A model generated the notes under the pieces. That model saw only the letters and a program-made list of their open reading frames with translations. It ran no database searches and was not told the DNA's origin. Below are positions 5,859 to 9,186 of a stretch of 9,186 nt of DNA, piece by piece. How positions within the stretch are numbered: position 1 is the first letter of the stretch; each line of letters starts with the position of its first letter. Origin of the DNA: Eubacterium sp. (GTDB lineage Bacteria > Bacillota > Clostridia > Oscillospirales > Acutalibacteraceae). The stretch spans positions 1 to 9,186 of the forward strand of contig JAIDVA010000307.1 of the NCBI GenBank assembly GCA_029059925.1. The letters run 5' to 3'. The translations under genes were made by a program, and so were the position numbers.

Positions 5859-7514
5859 TTATTTTGCTTTTCTTTTTCTTAATCCTGTTAAGATAAAGAG
5901 TATTGATGTTAAAGAGAGTGATACAGTAAAAGCAATCAGCATAGCATCGGTTACATTTCCTGTCGGCGGAGATTTTTTCACTGCCGATGAGTTGATGCTT
6001 GTAGTTGTCTTTTTTACAGATGTTATTGCAAGGCTGCTGTCATCTACCGGAATAATGCCTTGCTCACTGTTTGTTCCGATGAACTGTCCAACACCTGTCT
6101 CCTTTTCGATGCTGTCAATATCAAGTGGTGTACTTGTTGTGGCTAGTGTTGCAAGGAATTTTGTAGCTTCTGAATCATACCAGAAATCGACATGTCTTAC
6201 TGCTTTTACAAACCATGTGTTGTCAGGGAATAGACAGGTCGATGCGTCAATAATTCCATCTGCAGATACATATTTTCCGTTTGCATCAAGTGTTTTTCCA
6301 AAATCTGCTACTGTTGCACCCACTGAGGCAAGCTCAGTATCAATAAGATAATCAGTCTGCTTTGCATATGCAGATGTAACCGGTATACCCGGAAGGCCAT
6401 AGTTTGCAATTATTGCAATGTCAACACCCTTGTTTTTCAGTTCTTTAAGATTTGATTCAAGTCGGCCTTGTACATAGTGATAGCGAACAATTTTATCATA
6501 AAGTCCGCTTGATGTGTCAAGAAAACCGATATCACTCATAGCGTCTACTGCATCGTAAAAATCATTATAAGGCAGAAATTCCCACATTGCAGGGAGTGTT
6601 CCAAGCGGTGCCAACACATCATTATAAACCTTATCTACAAGCTCAGGCTCTTCGACAACATCATTAAGATAGTCACAGAGATTACCTACATAATCCTCCA
6701 TAAAAGCAATCAAAAATTTTATACCTGTTAAATTTGTATCAGGACTCTTATAATTGAGAGAGAAAGCTCTGAGGAAATCCATTATGATTTCCTGATCAAA
6801 AATAAAATCCTTTTTCAGAACCTTTGTGACATTAACACCGTTAAAAGCACCATTCACAAACACAAGTCGCTCAATATCGTTTTTATCTTTGTAAGCATCA
6901 ATATATGCTGCTGCTACAATTGTTCCCTCGGACGCACTTACAATTGTTACCTTGCTTTTTCCGGTCTGTGCCTTAACTCCATCAATAAATGTGTTAAGCT
7001 TTTGTGCGTTTTCGCAAGCATCAAGTCGCCAGTCGTAGTTAAATGCAAATACATTTTCAGCGCCTATTACATTACATATCTGTTTAGCAATTGCAGGTTC
7101 GTGGGATGATGGATCCTCAATATATCCGGGATGATTTGCAAGACTGTCAGTCCAATAATTTTTTATGCCTACATTGTTTGTTGTGTTGCCGTTTTCGTCA
7201 CAAGCAATGTCAACATACGGTGACATAAAGTCAGCTATCGCGTCAATTATTGCCTCGGGACTTCCTCCATTACCGCTTGCAGCCTGAAGCAGCATTGTGA
7301 GCAATCCGCCGCTTCCGAGAATAGAGGCGATGTTAAAGCCCTCTACAGGGAGTTCTTCGTCAGTATTGGGATTATGATACAAGCCTGAACCTCCCATACC
7401 ATGAATCATAACAACCGGAGTAGTGCTTTTCTTTGCAAATGCAATAGAAACTGAGGAAAGGAGCATTACCAGTGCAAGTGCAAAGCATAGAATTGCCTTG
7501 AAATACTTTTTCAT
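5859..7514 (-). CDS. Secreted LCAT-like alpha/beta hydrolase with C-terminal cell-wall anchor signal
   Basis: This 551-residue exported hydrolase probably cleaves lipid or other esters at the cell surface. The signal peptide covers about 1-27 (MKK start, hydrophobic core, cut near AFA-KK). The oxyanion-hole segment MIHGMGGSG is at 36-44. FNYDWRLD (158-165) recalls the YDWR motif of the LCAT/phospholipase A2 group XV family. The nucleophile elbow is SASEG (193-197), with Ser195 as likely nucleophile and Ser replacing the usual first Gly. Asp419 in SADG and His441 in RHVDFW are the best triad partners, but that is inference. The tail has a Thr/Ser/Lys linker (about 501-514), SPPTGN (515-520) matching (S/P)PxTG sortase signals, a hydrophobic helix (about 523-543) and the basic end LRKRKAK. 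CTCCTT on the plus strand (7523-7528) is the AAGGAG site, 8 bases from the start. It appears to be a single-gene unit. Substrate unknown; a lipase, phospholipase or acyltransferase are all possible. Confidence 0.85.
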   Translation of the reverse strand: MKKYFKAILCFALALVMLLSSVSIAFAKKSTTPVVMIHGMGGSGLYHNPNTDEELPVEGFNIASILGSGGLLTMLLQAASGNGGSPEAIIDAIADFMSPYVDIACDENGNTTNNVGIKNYWTDSLANHPGYIEDPSSHEPAIAKQICNVIGAENVFAFNYDWRLDACENAQKLNTFIDGVKAQTGKSKVTIVSASEGTIVAAAYIDAYKDKNDIERLVFVNGAFNGVNVTKVLKKDFIFDQEIIMDFLRAFSLNYKSPDTNLTGIKFLIAFMEDYVGNLCDYLNDVVEEPELVDKVYNDVLAPLGTLPAMWEFLPYNDFYDAVDAMSDIGFLDTSSGLYDKIVRYHYVQGRLESNLKELKNKGVDIAIIANYGLPGIPVTSAYAKQTDYLIDTELASVGATVADFGKTLDANGKYVSADGIIDASTCLFPDNTWFVKAVRHVDFWYDSEATKFLATLATTSTPLDIDSIEKETGVGQFIGTNSEQGIIPVDDSSLAITSVKKTTTSINSSAVKKSPPTGNVTDAMLIAFTVSLSLTSILFILTGLRKRKAK

Positions 7515-7544
7515 TTTATCTTCTCCTTCTGAATTTATATTTTA

Positions 7545-7573
7545 ATTATAATATTGACATGAGTAAAAGTCAA
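7545..7573 (-). promoter_or_regulatory. Near-consensus sigma-A promoter of the hydrolase gene
   Basis: On the minus strand TTGACT (7568-7573) is separated by 17 bases from a perfect TATAAT (7545-7550). The start of transcription is expected near 7538, leaving a leader of about 24 bases that contains the ribosome binding site. The -35 box is inside an inverted repeat, TTGAC (7554-7558) with GTCAA (7569-7573), which may be an operator. Confidence 0.8.
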
Positions 7574-7588
7574 CAAAAGTCTATTATA

Positions 7589-7611
7589 TTGTTAATAATT
7601 ATTGTTGACAA
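7589..7611. promoter_or_regulatory. AT-rich imperfect palindrome, candidate operator
   Basis: A 23-base imperfect palindrome begins TTGT (7589-7592) and ends ACAA (7608-7611), with further symmetric pairs inside, centred on A7600. It lies upstream of the hydrolase -35 box in the divergent region and contains TTGACA (7605-7610). It could bind a dimeric regulator. The low complexity of the sequence makes chance symmetry plausible. Confidence 0.35.
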
Positions 7612-7638
7612 TGTATAAATAATATGCTCGATTTATCG

Positions 7639-7671
7639 CACAAAAAGTCAAGACAAGAAATTATTTTTGTG
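7639..7671. promoter_or_regulatory. Inverted repeat over the regulator's promoter, candidate operator
   Basis: CACAAAAA (7639-7646) and TTTTTGTG (7664-7671) form a perfect 8-bp inverted repeat with a 17-base gap. It brackets the proposed -35 box of the regulator gene and its right arm touches the extended -10. That placement would suit autoregulation, though no binding protein is shown. Confidence 0.4.
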
Positions 7672-7678
7672 TTAAAAT
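7650..7678 (+). promoter_or_regulatory. Candidate promoter of the AraC-type regulator
   Basis: TAAAAT (7673-7678) carries the extended -10 TG (7670-7671) with one base between. AAGACA (7650-7655) is a 4-of-6 -35 match at a 17-base spacing. Transcription would begin near 7685, about 64 bases before the ATG. Confidence 0.5.
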
Positions 7679-7748
7679 ATATTTCTATCATAAATATTAA
7701 ATTCCAACTATTGAAGCTAGCTTTTTAACATTTTGCAGGAGGTGCGGT

Positions 7749-8675
7749 ATGAATTGGATAACAAGTATTGAAACAGCAGTAGAATATATTGAAAATAATC
7801 TTCTGAGCAGACTTGATTATGAAGATATTGCCGCCTGTGCATATTGTTCAAGTCATCATTTTCAGCGTATGTTTTCTGTATTTTCAGGGTATACGCTTGG
7901 TGAATATATCCGTGCAAGGCGAATGACACTTGCAGGAGCAGAGCTTAAAGGTTCTGATATAAAGATACTTGACCTTGCAATAAAATACGGTTATGAGAAT
8001 CCTGAGAGCTTTACAAGAGCCTTTACTAAATTTCATGGCATTACACCATCACAGGCACGCAAGACGGATTCTCAGCTGAAGTCCTTTTCACGTCTTTCAA
8101 ATTACGAATCTGACGAGGGCGGTAATTTACTTGATTATCGGATTATCGACCTTGATAGGCAGGTGTTTATCGGCTGCAAAACACATTTTGAGGGTACACC
8201 CTACAGTGAAGAGCGGCGCGACCAGGAGGAAGAGCTGTTCCTTTCAACACGCAATATGCAGTGGATGCTTAAGGGAATGTCCGCCGCATGCAGTGATTCC
8301 TTTAATGAATCACTTGACTATTGTATAATAGATAATTTTGAGGATGACGGATATGATTTTTATTATGCACAGCCTATGAATACGCTTTCACTGCTTGATG
8401 ATATTACAATAAAGCAGTTTTGTGTTGATAAGATTTCCTTGCCCCAAACGACCTATGCCGTGTTTAAGACTCAAAGTGAACGTTATCCTACAGAAGGCTA
8501 CATTAAAATGTGTAGGCAGATATTTTGTGAATGGCTGCCGAGTACGAATTATCAGCTGCTGTCGGGCCCTGAGCTGATTGTTTATCATTGGTATAATGAC
8601 AGAAAGGAGGACAGGTATATCGAGGTTTATATACCTGTAAAGCTTGAAAATGAAGATTGCAGTATTGGGCTATAG
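7749..8675 (+). CDS. AraC-family transcriptional regulator with GyrI-like effector-binding domain
   Basis: This 308-residue cytosolic DNA-binding protein has the regulator order seen in the Rob/SoxS-like group, with the DNA-binding domain first. Two helix-turn-helix units lie at about 24-45 (LDYEDIAACAYCSSHHFQRMF region) and about 72-97, ending in the family motif GYENPESFTRAFTKFHGITPSQAR (split here at 81-90 and 91-104). A linker leads to a GyrI-like small-molecule-binding domain at about 127-300, which ends with the characteristic YIEVYIPV (290-297). Proteins of this build sense drugs or hydrophobic ligands and often control exporters or enzymes. The strong AGGAGG (7737-7742) is 6 bases before the ATG. 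The next gene overlaps its last 26 bases. It is divergent from the hydrolase gene, sharing a 234-base region rich in inverted repeats, so control of the hydrolase and of itself is plausible, but no target is shown. The ligand is unknown. Confidence 0.9.
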   Translation: MNWITSIETAVEYIENNLLSRLDYEDIAACAYCSSHHFQRMFSVFSGYTLGEYIRARRMTLAGAELKGSDIKILDLAIKYGYENPESFTRAFTKFHGITPSQARKTDSQLKSFSRLSNYESDEGGNLLDYRIIDLDRQVFIGCKTHFEGTPYSEERRDQEEELFLSTRNMQWMLKGMSAACSDSFNESLDYCIIDNFEDDGYDFYYAQPMNTLSLLDDITIKQFCVDKISLPQTTYAVFKTQSERYPTEGYIKMCRQIFCEWLPSTNYQLLSGPELIVYHWYNDRKEDRYIEVYIPVKLENEDCSIGL

Positions 8676-9156
8676 CGGTGCGGGGAAATCAACGCTTGCA
8701 AGGATGCTCGGTGAATATTATGATATACCTGTTCTGCATCTTGACACAGTTCAGTTCCTGCCTGACTGGGAAATACGTGACGAGCAGGAGAAAAAGAAAA
8801 TCGTTTTTGATTTTATGCAGCAGGAAAGCTGGGTTATCGATGGTAATTATTCATCACTGTATAAAGCGGAAAGGCTTGAACAGGCAGATAAAATAATTAT
8901 TCTTTCCTTTAACAGATTGTTTTGCTTTAAATCTGCTTTGAATAGATATTTTGAAAATAAAGGGCATACCCGTCCCGATATGGCAGATGGCTGTAATGAA
9001 AAATTTGATTTGGAATTTGCTTTGTGGATATTGTTTTGGGGCAGAACCTATAGTAAGAGAAAAGAATATAAGGATATCTATAATAACTATAGAAACAAAA
9101 CAATCCGCTTTTATAACCGTAAGCAGGTGAATGATTATATAGCCTCTTTGAAATAG
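8650..9156 (+). CDS. FlaR-like small P-loop kinase (adenylate-kinase-like, topology modulation family)
   Basis: This 168-residue cytosolic P-loop NTPase is of the type often annotated as DNA topology modulation protein FlaR or adenylate kinase-like. It shows Walker A GYSGAGKST (7-15), LDTVQFLPDW (31-40), the family hallmark WVIDGNYSS (61-69), a Walker-B-like strand KIIILSFNR (81-89), and an aromatic, basic C-terminal half. The real substrate of this family is not established; the FlaR label is historical. The start is ambiguous: an in-frame TTG at 8644 precedes the ATG at 8650, and a stop at 8638 forbids longer forms. ATG is chosen because it gives the usual MKIAVLGYSG start. No ribosome binding site lies within 15 bases; AAGGAGG (8604-8610) is 39 bases away. 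The gene overlaps the regulator gene by 26 bases, so its translation is probably coupled to that gene. Confidence 0.87.
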   Translation: MKIAVLGYSGAGKSTLARMLGEYYDIPVLHLDTVQFLPDWEIRDEQEKKKIVFDFMQQESWVIDGNYSSLYKAERLEQADKIIILSFNRLFCFKSALNRYFENKGHTRPDMADGCNEKFDLEFALWILFWGRTYSKRKEYKDIYNNYRNKTIRFYNRKQVNDYIASLK

Positions 9157-9186
9157 TTGATAAATAATAGAATATACCTTATTAAA

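Noticed and set aside
5791..6351. Plus-strand open frame of 186 codons opposite the hydrolase 3' end
   Set aside because: It begins in the palindromic element, has no ribosome binding site, and is the antisense of a well-supported hydrolase gene.
7605..7610. Plus-strand TTGACA as the -35 box of the regulator
   Set aside because: No -10-like hexamer lies at 16-18 bases; the nearest candidates are 12-13 bases away. The extended -10 at 7670-7678 is better placed.
9157..9186. Terminator or next gene after the P-loop kinase
   Set aside because: The remaining 30 bases are AT-rich with no stem or start signal; the window ends too soon to tell.

Overview
The window has about 38-40% GC by eye, AAGGAG-type ribosome binding sites, sigma-A-like promoters, and a TtgG/T-ending codon preference. 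It also holds a (S/P)PxTG-type surface-anchor signal and a MacA/MacB-like exporter without an outer-membrane partner. Together these point to a low-GC Gram-positive, most likely a gut Clostridia member of the Ruminococcaceae/Oscillospiraceae type. No species-level claim is justified. All seven genes can be assigned to known families. No prophage, insertion sequence, CRISPR array, tRNA or rRNA was seen.

Layout, left to right. (1) 1-1347: a hairpin, then purD, the glycinamide ribonucleotide synthetase of purine synthesis, probably the last gene of a pur operon entering from the left. (2) 1381-4501: a two-gene export operon. It has a near-consensus promoter, a membrane-fusion/adaptor protein with a Pro/Thr-rich tract inside its helical hairpin, a MacB/FtsX-type permease, and a strong intrinsic terminator. 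The ATPase such a permease needs is not encoded here. (3) 4539-5725: a single-gene unit for a sugar kinase closely resembling N-acetylhexosamine 1-kinase (NahK), closed by a 13-bp terminator hairpin. (4) 5777-5846: a GC-rich palindromic intergenic element with 10-bp terminal inverted repeats and two internal hairpins, probably a dispersed repeat. (5) 5859-7514, minus strand: a secreted LCAT-like alpha/beta hydrolase with a C-terminal sortase-type anchor. (6) 7515-7748: a divergent promoter region rich in inverted repeats. (7) 7749-9156: an AraC-type regulator with a GyrI-like effector domain, overlapping by 26 bases a small FlaR-like P-loop kinase.

The units look largely independent: four transcription units, each with its own promoter or terminator. 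Functional links that can be argued are adaptor with permease (one exporter), regulator with P-loop kinase (overlapping, coupled translation), and possibly the regulator with the divergent hydrolase. I see no convincing undescribed multi-gene system. The most unusual items are the adaptor architecture, the exporter without an ATPase, the surface-anchored LCAT-like hydrolase and the palindromic element.
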